DNA of 64,000 nucleotides from Corynebacterium lactis (GCF_900519355.1 NZ_ULHE01000005.1:124001-188000); one strand, 5' to 3'. Shown: positions 9,984 to 20,657, counted from the stretch's first letter. Numbers and translations are program-made. Notes: generated by a model from the sequence alone, not told the origin.

Positions 9984-12641
9984 GTGCAGACTCATGAGAT
10001 TCGAAATCGCTTCATCCAGCATTTCGTCAAGGCCGGACACACCGAGGTCCCCAGCGCATCGCTCGTTTTGGATGACCCGAACCTGCTGTTCGTCAACGCG
10101 GGCATGGTTCCGTTCAAGCCCTACTTCCTGGGCCACCAGACCCCGGACTTCTCTACTGCCACCTCGATTCAGAAGTGCGTGCGCACCCTGGATATTGAAG
10201 AAGTGGGTATCACCACCCGCCACAACACCTTCTTCCAGATGGCCGGCAACTTCTCCTTCGGCGACTACTTCAAGGAAGGCGCGATCACTCACGCGTGGAC
10301 GCTGCTGACCGGTTCCCTGGAGGAGGGCGGCTTCGGCATCCCGGCGGAGAAGCTGTGGGTCACCGTCTACCTCGACGACGACGAGGCGCACGACATCTGG
10401 GCCAAGAAGATCGGCATCCCGGAAGAGCGCATCCAGCGCCGTGGCATGGCGGATAACTACTGGTCCATGGGCGTGCCCGGCCCATGTGGTCCGTGTTCCG
10501 AGATCTTCTACGACCGCGGCCCGGAGTACGGCGTAGACGGCGGCCCGGAGGCGGACGAGGACCGCTACATCGAGATCTGGAACCTCGTCTTCATGCAGAA
10601 CGAGCGTGGCGAGGGCACCGGCAAGGACTCCTTCGAGATCCTCGGCCCGCTGCCGAAGAAGAACATCGACACCGGCATGGGCATCGAGCGCGTCGCGTTC
10701 CTACTCCAGGGCGTCGACAACGTCTACGAGACCGACCTGCTGCGCCCGGTCATCGACGCGGCGGAGGAGCTGACGGGCTCCAAGTACAACTCGAACCACG
10801 CCGACGATATCCGCTTCCGCGTCATCGCGGACCACTCGCGCACCGGCCTGATGCTGATGCTCGACGGCGTGACCCCGTCGAACTCCGACCGCGGCTACAT
10901 CCTGCGCCGCCTGCTGCGCCGCATCGTGCGCTCGGCCCGACTGCTGGGCGCCAAGGGCGAGGTCCTGGAGAAGCTGATTGGGGTCGCGGCTGAGACCATG
11001 ACCCCGTCGTACCCCGAGATCGCCGACAACTGGGACCGCATCCGCCGCGTCGCCGTCGCCGAGGAGAAGGCCTTCACCAAGACGCTGGCCGCCGGTGAGG
11101 AGCTCTTCGCTCAGGCCGCCGAGAAGGCGAAGGCCGAGGGCAAGACCGTCCTGTCCGGCCACGACGCCTTCACCCTGCACGACACCCACGGCTTCCCGAT
11201 TGACCTGACGATCGAGATGGCCGAGGAGGCGGGGCTCACCCTCGACCGCGACGAGTTCGACCGTGAGATGGCCGAGCAGCGCGCACGCGCGAAGGCCGAC
11301 AGCCAGGCGAAGAAGAAGACCCACACGGACCTTCACGTCTACCGCGAGTTCATCGACAACAACCCGACCGTCTTCACCGGCTATGACAGGCTTGCCGACG
11401 AGTCGACCGTGCTCGGCATCGTGGCCGGGGGCGAGAAGAAGTCCCAGGCGTCCGAGGGCGATGAGATCGAGGTCATCCTCGACCGCACCCCGCTGTACGC
11501 TGAGTCCGGTGGCCAGATGGCCGACCGCGGCCGCATCGTCCTGGACAACGGCGCCGTCGTCGATGTCCGAGACGTGCAGAAGGTCGGCAAGAAGCTGTGG
11601 CTGCACAAGGGCATCGTCACCGCGGGCGAGTTCGCCGAGGGCATGTCCGCGGAGGCACAGGTCGACGAAAAGTGGCGCCACGGCGCTCGCCAGGCCCACA
11701 CCGCGACCCACCTGATCCACGCCGCGCTGCGCGAGGTGCTCGGCCAGACGGCCACCCAGGCCGGTTCCATGAACAAGCCTGGTTACCTGCGCTTCGACTT
11801 CAAGTACGGCGAACAGCTCACCGCAGATCAGCTCCGCCAGATCGAGCAGATCACCAACGAGGCCGTCGACCGCGACTGGGCGGTCAACACCACCGAGATG
11901 CCGCTGGAGGAGGCCAAGGCCGCAGGTGCCATGGCACTGTTCAGCGAGAACTACGGCGACGTCGTCCGCGTCGTCGAAATCGGCGGTCCGTTCTCGATGG
12001 AGCTGTGCGGTGGCACCCACGTTGCCCACTCCTCGCAGATCGGCCCGGTGTCGGTCTTGGGTGAGGCCTCCGTCGGCTCCGGCGTGCGCCGTATCGAGGC
12101 ATATTCGGGCTTGGATTCCTTCCGCTACCTGTCCACCGAGCGCCTGCTGGCCGAGCGCCTGGCCACCGAGTTCAAGGCGCCCTCCGCGGAGCTGCCGGAC
12201 CGTATCGCCGCACTGGCGGAGAAGCTAAAGGCCGCGGAGAAGCAGATCGCTGACATCAAGGCGGGCCAGCTGCTGGCCAATGCGGCTTCGCACCTGGATA
12301 GCGCGCGGACGGTTGGCGAGGTCACCTACCTGGGCCTGGACCTCCCGGCCGGCACCGAGATGAAGGACATTCGCTCCCTGGCCACGGACCTGTCCAAGCG
12401 CCTGGCCGACCGCCCCTCGGTGGTCGCGCTGATCGCAGACGGCGGCGAGAAGGTGCCGTTCGTCGTCGCAGTGTCTGACCAGGCAGTGGACAAGGGCGTC
12501 AAGGCCGGCGACCTGGTCAAGCTGATGGGTTCCAAGGTCGGCGGCAAGGGCGGCGGTAAGCCGTCCATGGCGCAGGGCTCTGGCGCGGATGCTTCGGGCA
12601 TCTCCGCTGCACTTGCAGCGGTTGAGGCCGAGTTGGCATAG
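9984..12641 (+). CDS. alaS: Alanyl-tRNA synthetase
   Basis: Charges tRNA-Ala and edits mischarged Ser/Gly-tRNA-Ala. At 885 residues it is full length. It begins [19 protein letters not shown], with catalytic-domain motifs [17 protein letters not shown] and [20 protein letters not shown]. The editing domain carries the zinc motif [11 protein letters not shown] near residue 572 and CGGTHV near 674, and the C-terminal C-Ala domain ends with a Gly-rich stretch ([15 protein letters not shown]). The start is GTG at 9984, with a GAGGA ribosome-binding site about 12 nt upstream. It is followed by ruvX and mltG, the usual actinobacterial order. Confidence 0.97.
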   Translation: MQTHEIRNRFIQHFVKAGHTEVPSASLVLDDPNLLFVNAGMVPFKPYFLGHQTPDFSTATSIQKCVRTLDIEEVGITTRHNTFFQMAGNFSFGDYFKEGAITHAWTLLTGSLEEGGFGIPAEKLWVTVYLDDDEAHDIWAKKIGIPEERIQRRGMADNYWSMGVPGPCGPCSEIFYDRGPEYGVDGGPEADEDRYIEIWNLVFMQNERGEGTGKDSFEILGPLPKKNIDTGMGIERVAFLLQGVDNVYETDLLRPVIDAAEELTGSKYNSNHADDIRFRVIADHSRTGLMLMLDGVTPSNSDRGYILRRLLRRIVRSARLLGAKGEVLEKLIGVAAETMTPSYPEIADNWDRIRRVAVAEEKAFTKTLAAGEELFAQAAEKAKAEGKTVLSGHDAFTLHDTHGFPIDLTIEMAEEAGLTLDRDEFDREMAEQRARAKADSQAKKKTHTDLHVYREFIDNNPTVFTGYDRLADESTVLGIVAGGEKKSQASEGDEIEVILDRTPLYAESGGQMADRGRIVLDNGAVVDVRDVQKVGKKLWLHKGIVTAGEFAEGMSAEAQVDEKWRHGARQAHTATHLIHAALREVLGQTATQAGSMNKPGYLRFDFKYGEQLTADQLRQIEQITNEAVDRDWAVNTTEMPLEEAKAAGAMALFSENYGDVVRVVEIGGPFSMELCGGTHVAHSSQIGPVSVLGEASVGSGVRRIEAYSGLDSFRYLSTERLLAERLATEFKAPSAELPDRIAALAEKLKAAEKQIADIKAGQLLANAASHLDSARTVGEVTYLGLDLPAGTEMKDIRSLATDLSKRLADRPSVVALIADGGEKVPFVVAVSDQAVDKGVKAGDLVKLMGSKVGGKGGGKPSMAQGSGADASGISAALAAVEAELA

Positions 12642-12715
12642 TCGGTCGAAGACCGTGATGGCCGACACCTCGTTGGCCTATTTCTAGCGGACCTACACCT
12701 GGGAGAACACGTACG

Positions 12716-13264
12716 ATGGCGCGCTTGGCCCTGGATATTCCCGGTCACGATGACCCCGGTCGGGGGCGACGCCTCGGCGTCGATGTTGGGGACGTTCGAA
12801 TTGGGGTCGCTGTGTCCGACCCGGACGCAATATTGGCGACCCCGGTGGAGACCGTGGCGAGGGCCACTCGACGCAAGGACCCGGATGGGCCCGACATTGA
12901 CCGCCTCGTGGAACTTGCCGAAGAGCATGAGGTTGTCGAAATAGTCGTCGGACTGCCAATAATGCTGGATGGTTCCTTCGGAACTTCTGCGCGAAAGGCC
13001 GGTGACGTTGGGTTTCGGCTCAAGCGTCGCTTGGGTGAACGCGTGGAGGTCCGCTACGCCGACGAGCGGATGACCACCGTGATGGCTCAGTCTAAGCTGC
13101 ACGCCACCGGTATTGACGTTCGCTCTGGAAGGAAAGTTATCGACCAGGCCGCTGCAGTGGAGATACTGCAGACCTGGCTTGATACCAGGAAAAGGCACCT
13201 GGCGGAACAGGCCAATTCGGACTCAAACACACATGAAGGCTCCGAATCGGACACGCCAAAGTAA
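12716..13264 (+). CDS. ruvX: RuvX/YqgF, Holliday-junction resolvase-like nuclease
   Basis: A 182-residue RNase H-fold protein of the YqgF family, which acts in 16S rRNA 5'-end maturation and has been proposed as a Holliday-junction resolvase. Family signatures are [19 protein letters not shown] near residue 19 (catalytic Asp), [13 protein letters not shown] near 78, [12 protein letters not shown] near 105 and [13 protein letters not shown] near 144. The last 20 residues are polar and non-conserved. It starts at ATG 12716, 74 nt after alaS, with GGGAGA upstream. The alaS-ruvX-mltG order is conserved in the phylum. Confidence 0.93.
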   Translation: MARLALDIPGHDDPGRGRRLGVDVGDVRIGVAVSDPDAILATPVETVARATRRKDPDGPDIDRLVELAEEHEVVEIVVGLPIMLDGSFGTSARKAGDVGFRLKRRLGERVEVRYADERMTTVMAQSKLHATGIDVRSGRKVIDQAAAVEILQTWLDTRKRHLAEQANSDSNTHEGSESDTPK

Positions 13265-13281
13265 CGAAAAGGTGACAATTG

Positions 13282-13295
13282 CCCTACCTGTAGGG
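13282..13295. promoter_or_regulatory. Perfect 14-bp dyad upstream of mltG
   Basis: CCCTAC-CT-GTAGGG is a perfect 6-bp inverted repeat with a 2-bp spacer, too tight for a stable RNA hairpin but typical of a dimeric repressor site. It lies 113 bp before the mltG start. No regulator can be assigned. Confidence 0.3.
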
Positions 13296-13356
13296 AATTA
13301 TTGTAGTGGATTATGGTCGCCTAACATGCGGGCGTAATGCAACGTTGACTATTGGT

Positions 13357-13389
13357 GGATTGGCGTGCGCGGCAAGCGATAACCAATCC
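13357..13389 (+). promoter_or_regulatory. Inverted repeat in mltG leader
   Basis: GGATTGG (13357-13363) and CCAATCC (13383-13389) are perfectly complementary around a 19-nt loop, ending about 7 nt before the GAGGAG ribosome-binding site of mltG. This could be a leader hairpin or a DNA site. Confidence 0.3.
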
Positions 13390-13407
13390 GCGATCGAGGA
13401 GTTATCG

Positions 13408-14598
13408 ATGAGTAAAGACGCGCACCTCGCGCGCCGCCCCAAGGGCCGCAAAGTAAAGTCCCGTATCCGCCGTCGCCAGACCGCGATGGCTATAAACGTG
13501 ACTTCGATTGTCCTGTGTGTCCTTGTCCTCGTCGTCATCGGCCTGGTCTGGAAGCGAGGAGGCATCGTGGATGATTACGATGGTCGCAACCCGGGTGCCG
13601 TGACAGTCGTCGAGGTCGCCGCTGGGTCCTCCTTGACGGACCTGTCGGAGAACCTCGTCAATAAGCATGTGGTCAAGTCGTCGCAGGCGTTCATCGAGGC
13701 TGCGAACAACAACCGTCGCTCCAGCGAGCTGCAGCCGGGCTTCTACCGTCTGCGCGAATACATGTCGGCGGATTCAGCAGTGCAGGCCTTGCTGGACACC
13801 GAAAATCAGGCTGGCACCGTTGATATCCCCACCGGTGCGCGATTTGCCGACACCCGTATTGTGTCCTCCTCGGATGTGCGTAAGGGCATTTTCACGCTCA
13901 TTTCCGAAGCCTCCTGCCTTGAGGACAACAAGTGCGTGACCAAGTCCGACCTGGAGAAGGCCGCCGGAACTGCCGACCTGACCAAACTGGGCGTGCCCGA
14001 CTGGGCGATGAAGGAGGTCCAGGCCCGGGGTAACGATCCGCGCCGCCTGGAAGGTCTGATCACCCCGGGTATCCACCATATTGACCCGCAGCTCTCCGCC
14101 GAGGACATGATTGCAAAGCTGGTCAAGGAGTCTGTGAAGAACTACGAGGAGACCGGCCTGATCGCCTCAGCGGCGGCAGTGCAGCTCTCTCCGTACCAGT
14201 TGATTACCGCGGCGTCCCTGATTCAGATGGAGTCGCCGGACGGAGACTTCGATAAGGTCGCGCGCGTCATCCTCAACCGCCTGAAGGAGCCGATGATGCT
14301 CCAGTTCGACTCCACGGTGAACTACGACCTGCCGGATCAGGAGATCGCGACCACCGATCAGGATCGCGCACGCAAGACTCCGTGGAACACCTATGCCAAG
14401 GAGGGGCTGCCGGATACGCCGATTTCGTCGCCCTCGATTGAGGCCATCAAGGCGATGGAGCACCCCGCCGACGGGACGTGGCTGTACTTCGTCACGGTGG
14501 ACAAGAACGGAAAGACCGTGTTCAGCACGACCTTCGAAGAGCATGACGCGGCAATCGCTGAGTCCCGTCGCAACGGCGTCCTGGACTCCAACCGCTGA
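13408..14598 (+). CDS. mltG: Endolytic murein transglycosylase MltG
   Basis: A YceG/MltG-family lytic transglycosylase that cleaves nascent glycan strands and limits their length at the membrane. It is 396 residues: a basic N-terminus (RRPKGRKVKSRIRRRQ), one membrane segment at about residues 28-48, a LysM-like region (AAGSSLTDLSENLVNKHVV) and the catalytic domain. The conserved segment ASLIQMES followed by VARVILNRLKEPMMLQFDST contains the likely catalytic Glu; Gln at the preceding variable position is seen in other actinobacterial members as I recall them. The ATG at 13408 is preceded by GAGGAG; an open frame extends to 13306 without similarity. It is followed 8 nt later by aroE. Confidence 0.93.
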   Translation: MSKDAHLARRPKGRKVKSRIRRRQTAMAINVTSIVLCVLVLVVIGLVWKRGGIVDDYDGRNPGAVTVVEVAAGSSLTDLSENLVNKHVVKSSQAFIEAANNNRRSSELQPGFYRLREYMSADSAVQALLDTENQAGTVDIPTGARFADTRIVSSSDVRKGIFTLISEASCLEDNKCVTKSDLEKAAGTADLTKLGVPDWAMKEVQARGNDPRRLEGLITPGIHHIDPQLSAEDMIAKLVKESVKNYEETGLIASAAAVQLSPYQLITAASLIQMESPDGDFDKVARVILNRLKEPMMLQFDSTVNYDLPDQEIATTDQDRARKTPWNTYAKEGLPDTPISSPSIEAIKAMEHPADGTWLYFVTVDKNGKTVFSTTFEEHDAAIAESRRNGVLDSNR

Positions 14599-14606
14599 GG
14601 CCCACT

Positions 14607-15431
14607 ATGTCGATTGAACATCGCGCCGCGGTCCTGGGAGACCCTATTGAGCATTCCCTTTCTCCCGCGATCCACAATGCTGGCTACGCAGCACTTGGGC
14701 TGTCCGACTGGGAATACACCCGAATCCGCTGTAACGCCGAGGAGTTGCCCGGCGTCGTAAACAGCGCGGATGCACAGTTCGCGGGTTTTTCCGTGACGAT
14801 GCCGGGCAAGTTCGCGGCGCTCAACTTCGCGACGAGCACGAGCGAGCGAGCTCGGCTCATCGGGTCGGCGAATACGCTCGTGCGCCGCGGCGAGGGGTGG
14901 TTCGCGGACAACACCGATTGTGACGGAGTTCTGGGGGCACTTGCCGAAATCGGTGTCACGGACCTTCCGAACGGTCGCGCAGTGCTGGTCGGGGCAGGAG
15001 GAACTGCCAGGCCCGCGCTGTGGGCCCTTGCCCAGCTAGGCGTCACCCACGTCACTGTGGTGGCCCGGTCGGAGAGGGCATACGACCTCGAGCCACTCGC
15101 GGCCGCGCTGGGCGTGGAATTCGCGTGGGTGACCTTCGACGTGCCGAATCTCGCTGACATCGCGGGAGCTACAGATGTGCTGGTCTCCACGGTGCCCTCC
15201 GCGGCACTGGTTTCGGTCTACACCTACCTCGCCCGCGCCCCGAAGATCCTGGACGTCATCTATGACCCGTGGCCGACGCCGCTCGTCGACGCCGCCTGGA
15301 AGCGCGGTTCGGATGCGGTCGGGGGACTGTCGATGTTGCTGCACCAGGCTGTCGGCCAGTTCGAGCTGTTTACCGGCCGCACGCCGGACGTCGCAGCGAT
15401 GCGGGCAGCACTGCCTGACGTCGCGAGCTAA
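14607..15431 (+). CDS. aroE: Shikimate dehydrogenase
   Basis: Reduces 3-dehydroshikimate to shikimate with NADPH in aromatic amino-acid synthesis. It is 274 residues, full length. The substrate site is visible in VLGDPIEHSLSPAIHNAGY and FSVTMPGK (catalytic Lys), then NTDCDG (Asp), the nucleotide-binding VLVGAGGTARPALWAL and the C-terminal GGLSMLLHQAVGQFELFTG. It lies 8 nt after mltG, so the two are probably one transcript, as is usual in mycobacteria and corynebacteria. The other shikimate genes follow after the A24 peptidase gene. Confidence 0.96.
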   Translation: MSIEHRAAVLGDPIEHSLSPAIHNAGYAALGLSDWEYTRIRCNAEELPGVVNSADAQFAGFSVTMPGKFAALNFATSTSERARLIGSANTLVRRGEGWFADNTDCDGVLGALAEIGVTDLPNGRAVLVGAGGTARPALWALAQLGVTHVTVVARSERAYDLEPLAAALGVEFAWVTFDVPNLADIAGATDVLVSTVPSAALVSVYTYLARAPKILDVIYDPWPTPLVDAAWKRGSDAVGGLSMLLHQAVGQFELFTGRTPDVAAMRAALPDVAS

Positions 15432-15471
15432 CTCCACCTGCTGTGCCCGCGCGTTTTCGGGCACGCCCCTG

Positions 15472-15477
15472 TATGGT
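15472..15477 (+). promoter_or_regulatory. -10 box giving a leaderless A24 peptidase mRNA
   Basis: TATGGT lies 8 nt before the ATG at 15486 with no ribosome-binding site between, matching the leaderless arrangement seen at hisS, priA and rpe. Confidence 0.5.
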
Positions 15478-15485
15478 GTCGTTTC

Positions 15486-16046
15486 ATGGGGTGGGGACTC
15501 ATTGCGTTGGCGCAACCCGGTTGCGGCACTGGCTGTAGTGTCGGGATCGGCCTTGGGATCGATGGGTTGTTGGCCGTAGCATTTGCGGTCTGGGCGGCGG
15601 TCGGCTGCTGGACTGACATAGCCTCGCGTCGGCTGCCGAATTGGTGGGTTGCGCTGGGGTTCGGGGGCCTCGTCGTCTCGCTTTGGCTTGTCGACGCCCC
15701 CGGAGTCGGCCTCCGCGCGTTGTGCGGCGGCGCCGCGTGGCTAGTCCTCTACGCCGGAAGCTTCTTCGCTGTGCCCGGCTCGATGGGCGCGGGCGACGTC
15801 AAGCTGGCCGCGGTCTGTGGCGGAGTAGTCGGCGCGACGAGCCCAGACCTAGTCTCCGCGGCGGGCGCAACCATGCTGGCCGCCTTCGTGTCCAACGTCT
15901 ATACGCTGGCGCTCGCGATGGCCCTTTCCGTATGGAAGCGGGGCATGGTACCGGCGCGCAGGAAGAGGGCCGGGAGGGCAGTGAGGCATAGTCTCCCGCA
16001 CGGGCCCGCCATGCTCCTTGCCGTTGCCACGGTCGCGGGGGCGTGA
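15486..16046 (+). CDS. A24-family prepilin-peptidase-like membrane aspartyl protease
   Basis: A 186-residue, mostly hydrophobic protein with several membrane segments. Both catalytic aspartates of the prepilin peptidase family are present: Asp44 in WTDIASRRLPNWW and Asp104 in the GxGD motif GAGDVKL. The N-terminal methyltransferase domain of classical PilD is absent, as in archaeal-type and many actinobacterial members. A homologue between aroE and aroC is common in mycobacteria and corynebacteria. No pilin or Tad/Flp gene is in the window, so its substrate must be encoded elsewhere. The basic loop KRGMVPARRKRAGR near residue 150 is probably cytoplasmic. Confidence 0.85.
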   Translation: MGWGLIALAQPGCGTGCSVGIGLGIDGLLAVAFAVWAAVGCWTDIASRRLPNWWVALGFGGLVVSLWLVDAPGVGLRALCGGAAWLVLYAGSFFAVPGSMGAGDVKLAAVCGGVVGATSPDLVSAAGATMLAAFVSNVYTLALAMALSVWKRGMVPARRKRAGRAVRHSLPHGPAMLLAVATVAGA

Positions 16047-16150
16047 TGAATCGGGGCCGATGCGCCGGCGGCACGCAGGATAGGCCGGGGCCTGCGACAC
16101 GGTGGGGTTCATTGTGGGGGCCTAATACACACCGTCTCGCGCAAACGTGC

Positions 16151-16156
16151 CATTAT
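16151..16156 (+). promoter_or_regulatory. Possible -10 box at aroC
   Basis: CATTAT lies 7 nt before the ATG at 16164. It is weaker than the other leaderless candidates because the second-best start (ATG at 16155) overlaps it. Confidence 0.35.
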
Positions 16157-16163
16157 GTTACCT

Positions 16164-17351
16164 ATGCTTCGTTGGACTACCGCAGGTGAATCTCACGGCA
16201 AGGCCCTCATTTCTCTTCTGGAGGGCGCCCCGGCCGGAGTTCCGCTGACTACTGAGGACGTTTCTCACCATCTGGCACGCCGTCGCCTTGGGTACGGCCG
16301 TGGCTCGCGAATGAAGTTTGAGGCGGACGAGGTCACCCTGCTGACGGGCATCCGGCACGGCAAGACGCTGGGCTCTCCGATTGCGATCATGGTCGGCAAC
16401 ACGGAGTGGCCGAAGTGGACCGAGGTGATGAGCCCGGACCCGGTGGACCCGGAGGCGCTCAACACCGCCCGTGGCGCGACTCTGACGCGCCCTCGCCCAG
16501 GTCATGCGGACTTTAACGGCATGCTGAAGTACGACCACACGGACGCGCGCAACATCCTGGAACGCTCGTCGGCACGCGAGACAGCTGCGCGCGTTGCGGC
16601 GGGCGCGGTTGCCCGCTCGATCCTGCGCGAAACGCTCGGTGTCGAGGTCGTCAGCCACGTCATCTCCATCGGCCGCTCCGAGCCCTACGAGGGCCCACTG
16701 CCGACGATCGAGGATATCGAAGCGATCGATGCTTCTCCGGTTCGTGCGTTTTCTCAGGCAGCTGAGGATTCTATGGTCGCGGAGATCAAGGACGCGAAGA
16801 AGAAGGGCGATACGCTCGGCGGCATCGTCGAGGTCGTCGTGCACGGCCTGCCCGTGGGGCTCGGCTCGCACATCTCCGGAGACGCGCGCCTGGACTCGCA
16901 GCTGGCCGGCGCGCTGATGGGTATTCAGTCCGTCAAGGGCGTCGAGATCGGCGACGGTTTCCTGGAGGCTCGCCGCCGTGGCAGTGAGGCCCACGACGAG
17001 ATGGTGCGCACCGATGACGGCGTCGACCGCGAGACGAATCGTGCGGGCGGCCTGGAGGGCGGCATGACCAACGCGCAGCCGCTGGTCGTCCGCGCCGCGC
17101 TGAAGCCGATCTCGACCGTCCCGCGCGCGCTGAAGACCGTCGACATGTCCTCGGGCGAGCAGGCCACCGCCATCCACCAGCGTTCCGACGTCGTCGCGGT
17201 CCCGGCCGGTGGCGTGGTCGCTGAAGCGATGGTGGCCCTGGTCCTGGCCCGCGCCGTCATGGAGAAGTTCGGCGGGGACAGCCTCGCAGAGACCAAGCGC
17301 AACGTCGAGGGATACCTGGAGCAGGCCCGCCGCCGCCTCGACTGGAGCTAG
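16164..17351 (+). CDS. aroC: Chorismate synthase
   Basis: Converts 5-enolpyruvylshikimate 3-phosphate to chorismate using reduced FMN. It is 395 residues from ATG 16164, where the family N-terminus [15 protein letters not shown] begins; an ATG three codons earlier is less likely. Signatures include [47 protein letters not shown], the FMN-site segment [20 protein letters not shown] and [18 protein letters not shown]. It heads the aroC-aroK-aroB-aroQ-pepQ run. All later shikimate-pathway enzymes in this cluster are intact except for the break in aroK. Confidence 0.96.
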   Translation: MLRWTTAGESHGKALISLLEGAPAGVPLTTEDVSHHLARRRLGYGRGSRMKFEADEVTLLTGIRHGKTLGSPIAIMVGNTEWPKWTEVMSPDPVDPEALNTARGATLTRPRPGHADFNGMLKYDHTDARNILERSSARETAARVAAGAVARSILRETLGVEVVSHVISIGRSEPYEGPLPTIEDIEAIDASPVRAFSQAAEDSMVAEIKDAKKKGDTLGGIVEVVVHGLPVGLGSHISGDARLDSQLAGALMGIQSVKGVEIGDGFLEARRRGSEAHDEMVRTDDGVDRETNRAGGLEGGMTNAQPLVVRAALKPISTVPRALKTVDMSSGEQATAIHQRSDVVAVPAGGVVAEAMVALVLARAVMEKFGGDSLAETKRNVEGYLEQARRRLDWS

Positions 17352-17389
17352 CGAAGAGTTTGGATAGGGAAGAAGGGGAGTTAAAGGCA

Positions 17390-17913
17390 ATGTCCTCTCC
17401 ACGTATCGTCCTGGTCGGCCCGCCCGGTGCGGGAAAATCGACCATCGGACGCCGACTCGCACGCGCCCTCAGCACCACGCTGACGGACACTGACGAGATG
17501 ATTGAGCAGCGCATGGGAATGCCGTGCGGCGAGGTCTTCGCCTCGTTGGGCGAGCCCGAGTTTCGCCGGATAGAAGAGGAAGAGGTCGCCAAGGCGCTCA
17601 CGAATGACGGCATCGTCTCCCTGGGCGGCGGCGCGGTGATTTCCGAGCGCACCCGGCATCTGCTGGCAGACCACAATGTGGTCTACCTCGAGGTCAGCGT
17701 CGACGAGGGCGTCCGGCGCACCTCCTCCGACGATTCGCGCCCGGTGCTGCAAGCCGAGGACCCGGTTGCGCACTACCGCGCCATCTACGATGCACGCCGA
17801 GGTTTCTACGAGTCGTCGCGAGCTTTAAGGCCCGCTCCGACGAGCGCTCCCCGCAGCGCGTGGTCGCCGAGATTCTCAGCTACCTCGACGATTCGGACGA
17901 CGAAGAAGCCTAG
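17390..17913 (+). CDS. aroK: Shikimate kinase (frameshifted near C-terminus)
   Basis: Phosphorylates shikimate with ATP. Walker A GPPGAGKSTIGRRLA is at the N-terminus, followed by DTDEMIEQRMG, RRIEEEEVA, the shikimate-binding GGGAVISERTR and RRTSSDDSRPVL in the lid. After FYE (near 17811) the frame is lost. Adding one base there restores VASFKARSDERSPQRVVAEI and a stop at 17911-17913, for 174 residues, whereas the uncorrected frame runs to 17944 with an unrelated Pro/Arg-rich tail. The ATG at 17390 is preceded by AGGGGA; a TTG at 17360 opens the frame earlier but lacks similarity. It lies 38 nt after aroC. Confidence 0.9.
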
Positions 17914-17983
17914 AAGGAAGCCTACAACGCGCTTTTTCGGCTAGCCGCATTATTCAGCTATCTAGAGACAGGATGGGGAAGAG

Positions 17984-19093
17984 ATGAATCTTGAACGAAC
18001 CATTGCGGTGGAGGGTCCGTCTCCGTACACCGTGACCATGGGTTACGGGCTCACGGAGCAGATCGCGGAATCCGTGTCCTTCGCGTCGCAGGTCGCGGTC
18101 ATCCACCAGGGCAGCGTCGACCAGGTAGCTCTTCGCGTCGTCAACGAGCTGGGCGACCGTGGCATCGATTCTTTCGCCTTCCGCATCCCGGACGCCGAGG
18201 AGGGCAAGACCCTCGACGTCGCCGAGACGGTCTGGGACACCTTCGGCGACCGGGGGATGGGCCGTAAGGACGCGGTCATTACCATCGGCGGCGGCGCCGC
18301 TACCGACTTCGGTGGCTTCGTCGCGGCCGCCTGGATGCGCGGTATCGCGGTCGTACACGTTCCGACGACGCTGCTCGCGATGGTCGACGCGGCCGTCGGA
18401 GGCAAGACGGGCATTAACACCGCCGCGGGCAAGAACCTCGTCGGCGCTTTCCACGAGCCGACCGCCGTATTCCTCGACCTCGACGTGCTGCGGACCCTGC
18501 CCGCCGACGAGTTGGTCGCCGGCTCCGCGGAGATCATCAAGGCGGGCTTCATCGCGGACACCAAGATCCTGGACCTCTATGAGGCGGACCCGGCGGCATG
18601 CCTGGACGTCGACGGGGCCCTGCCGGAGCTGATCGAGCGCGCGGTCGCCGTGAAGGCCCGCGTAGTTTCTGAGGACCTCAAGGAAGCTGGCCTGCGCGAG
18701 ATCCTGAACTACGGACACACCTTCGGCCACGCCGTCGAGCACTTCGAGAACTACCGCTGGCGCCACGGCCACGCAGTCGCCGTCGGCATGGTCTATGTCG
18801 CCGAGTTGGCGAAGCTGACCGGGCACATCGACCAGGCGCTGATTGACCGCCACCGCGCCATCCTGGAGTCCATCGGCCTGCCGACGACCTACCAGGCCGG
18901 CCACTTCGACGAGCTCTACTCGGCGATGATCCGCGACAAGAAGAACCGCAAGGGCACGATTCGCTTCGTAGTCCTGGACGGCCCGGGCGAGACCTCGCGA
19001 CTCGAGGGCCCCGCCAGGCAGGACCTGGAGCGTGCCTACGAGCTTCTGGTGGCACACGGCCGCCCGGCGACGGAGGAGTCCGCACGCTCATGA
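17984..19093 (+). CDS. aroB: 3-dehydroquinate synthase
   Basis: NAD- and zinc-dependent cyclisation of DAHP to 3-dehydroquinate, 369 residues. Signatures are [38 protein letters not shown] (Lys at the active site), [11 protein letters not shown], the AEIIKAGFI zinc-ligand segment and [12 protein letters not shown]. The ATG at 17984 has GGGGAAGAG upstream. It overlaps aroQ by the 4-nt ATGA at 19090-19093, which implies translational coupling. Confidence 0.96.
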   Translation: MNLERTIAVEGPSPYTVTMGYGLTEQIAESVSFASQVAVIHQGSVDQVALRVVNELGDRGIDSFAFRIPDAEEGKTLDVAETVWDTFGDRGMGRKDAVITIGGGAATDFGGFVAAAWMRGIAVVHVPTTLLAMVDAAVGGKTGINTAAGKNLVGAFHEPTAVFLDLDVLRTLPADELVAGSAEIIKAGFIADTKILDLYEADPAACLDVDGALPELIERAVAVKARVVSEDLKEAGLREILNYGHTFGHAVEHFENYRWRHGHAVAVGMVYVAELAKLTGHIDQALIDRHRAILESIGLPTTYQAGHFDELYSAMIRDKKNRKGTIRFVVLDGPGETSRLEGPARQDLERAYELLVAHGRPATEESARS

Positions 19094-19566
19094 CCTCTCT
19101 TCGCGCAGCAACCGACCCGAGCACCGTCGTGCCGGTCGTCATGGTTCTCAATGGCCCCAACCTGGACCGTCTCGGCAAGCGCCAGCCCGAGGTGTACGGC
19201 TCCACCACGCTGGCCGATGTCGAAAGCGGGCTCCACGCACTCGCTAAAGAACTCGGCGTCGTCGTCGATTGCCGGCAGTCCAACTACGAGGGCCAGCTAA
19301 TCGAGTGGGTGCACGAGGCCGCCGACATGGGCTGGCCGGTCATCATCAACCCGGGTGGCTTGACCCACACCTCGGTGGCCCTCCGCGACGCACTGGCCGA
19401 GGTCGCCGACGGCGCGGGCTTCCACGAGATCCACATCTCGAATATCCACGCCCGCGAGGAGTTCCGCCACCACTCCTATCTCTCCGCGCTTGCCGACGGT
19501 GTGATCGTCGGCTGCGGAACTGATGGCTATGGCATGGCTCTGAGGAGGGTGAGCACGAAACTATGA
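19090..19566 (+). CDS. aroQ: 3-dehydroquinate dehydratase, type II
   Basis: Dehydrates 3-dehydroquinate to 3-dehydroshikimate, 158 residues. The type II signature [18 protein letters not shown] is near residue 20 (catalytic Tyr). [33 protein letters not shown] (Asn and His) and [15 protein letters not shown] follow, with GYGMAL near the end. It has about 15 extra N-terminal residues compared with the family core. It overlaps aroB at 19090-19093 and pepQ at 19563-19566, both by 4 nt. Confidence 0.95.
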   Translation: MTSLRAATDPSTVVPVVMVLNGPNLDRLGKRQPEVYGSTTLADVESGLHALAKELGVVVDCRQSNYEGQLIEWVHEAADMGWPVIINPGGLTHTSVALRDALAEVADGAGFHEIHISNIHAREEFRHHSYLSALADGVIVGCGTDGYGMALRRVSTKL

Positions 19567-20647
19567 GCGACTTTGCTGCACGGCGTGCCGCGGCCACCGC
19601 GGCTTTCGACGACTACGATATCGACGGTTTCCTCACGGTCGATTCTGCCCACGTCGCCTGGCTGTCCGGGTTCGCGGGCTCGAACGCGGGGCTAATGCTC
19701 TCTGCCTCCGGCGCGCTGCTATCGACCGACGGCCGCTACACCGTCCAGGCCGGGAAGCAAGCTCCGGACCTCGAGTTAGTTTCGGCCCGCAACACCGGCG
19801 TGGCGCTGCTCGGCCGCGCTGAAGCGCTGGGCGTCTCGCGCCTGGGCGTCGAATCCGAGCTGCTGACGATGGCGGCCTTCGCCGATCTCGAATCGAACCT
19901 GCCCGGCGGCCTCGAGCTCGTGGCGTCAAGGGCTTCGTCGCAAAGCAGCGCGTGGTGAAGTCGGACAGCGAGCTGGCCGCGCTGCGTCGCGTGGCGGACA
20001 TCGCGGTCAAGGCCTTCGAGGACCTGCTTGTGGACGACGTGGTCGCCCCGGGGCGCACGGAGCGGCAGGTCGCGGCTGAGCTGGAGTACCGCATGCGCAG
20101 GCACGGCGCGGACCGGCCCAGCTTCGACACGATCGTGGCCTCGGGGCCTAACTCGGCCAAGCCGCACCACGGCGCCGAGGACCGCGTCATCGAGGCCGGG
20201 GACCTGGTGACCATCGATTTCGGCGCCTTTGCCGGCGGGTACAACTCGGATATGACCCGCACGCTGTTTGCGGGTGGCGTCGAGGCCGCGGATCCCACGT
20301 CCCGCGAGATTTACAACGTGGTCTGGGAGGCGCAGCGGGCCGGAGTCGAGGCGGCGGTCGTCGGCGCGAAGCTTGTCGACGTCGACGCGGTGTGCCGCAA
20401 CATCATTGCGGAGGCCGGCTACGTGGAGTACTTCGTGCACTCCACCGGCCACGGCATCGGCATCGAGGTCCACGAGCTGCCGTTTGCGGCGCAGACGGGC
20501 AGTGGCGTTCTCGAGGCGGGAATGACGCTGACGATTGAGCCGGGCATCTACGTGCCGGACTTCGGCGGTGTGCGCATCGAGGACACCCTCATCATCGGGG
20601 AGGACGGCCCCGAGATCATTACGCCGCTGCCGAAGCCCCGCGCTTAG
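19563..20647 (+). CDS. pepQ: Xaa-Pro aminopeptidase (M24B), frameshifted
   Basis: A creatinase-fold metallopeptidase removing residues before proline. The N-terminal creatinase domain ([23 protein letters not shown]) and the C-terminal catalytic domain lie in different frames. Adding one G near 19922-19923 joins them as [20 protein letters not shown], giving 361 residues. The metal ligands are all present in the second part: [17 protein letters not shown] (two Asp), [11 protein letters not shown] (His), TIEPGIY (Glu) and RIEDT (Glu). The aroQ-pepQ-efp order is standard in actinobacteria. The gene is probably intact in the organism; pepP versus pepQ naming is not settled by sequence. Confidence 0.9.
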
Positions 20648-20657
20648 GCCCTGCAGG

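Noticed and set aside
14200..14250. Loss of the catalytic residue in MltG (Gln in ASLIQMES)
   Set aside because: The second Glu of the motif is kept, and Gln at the preceding position occurs in other actinobacterial members, so the enzyme is probably active.
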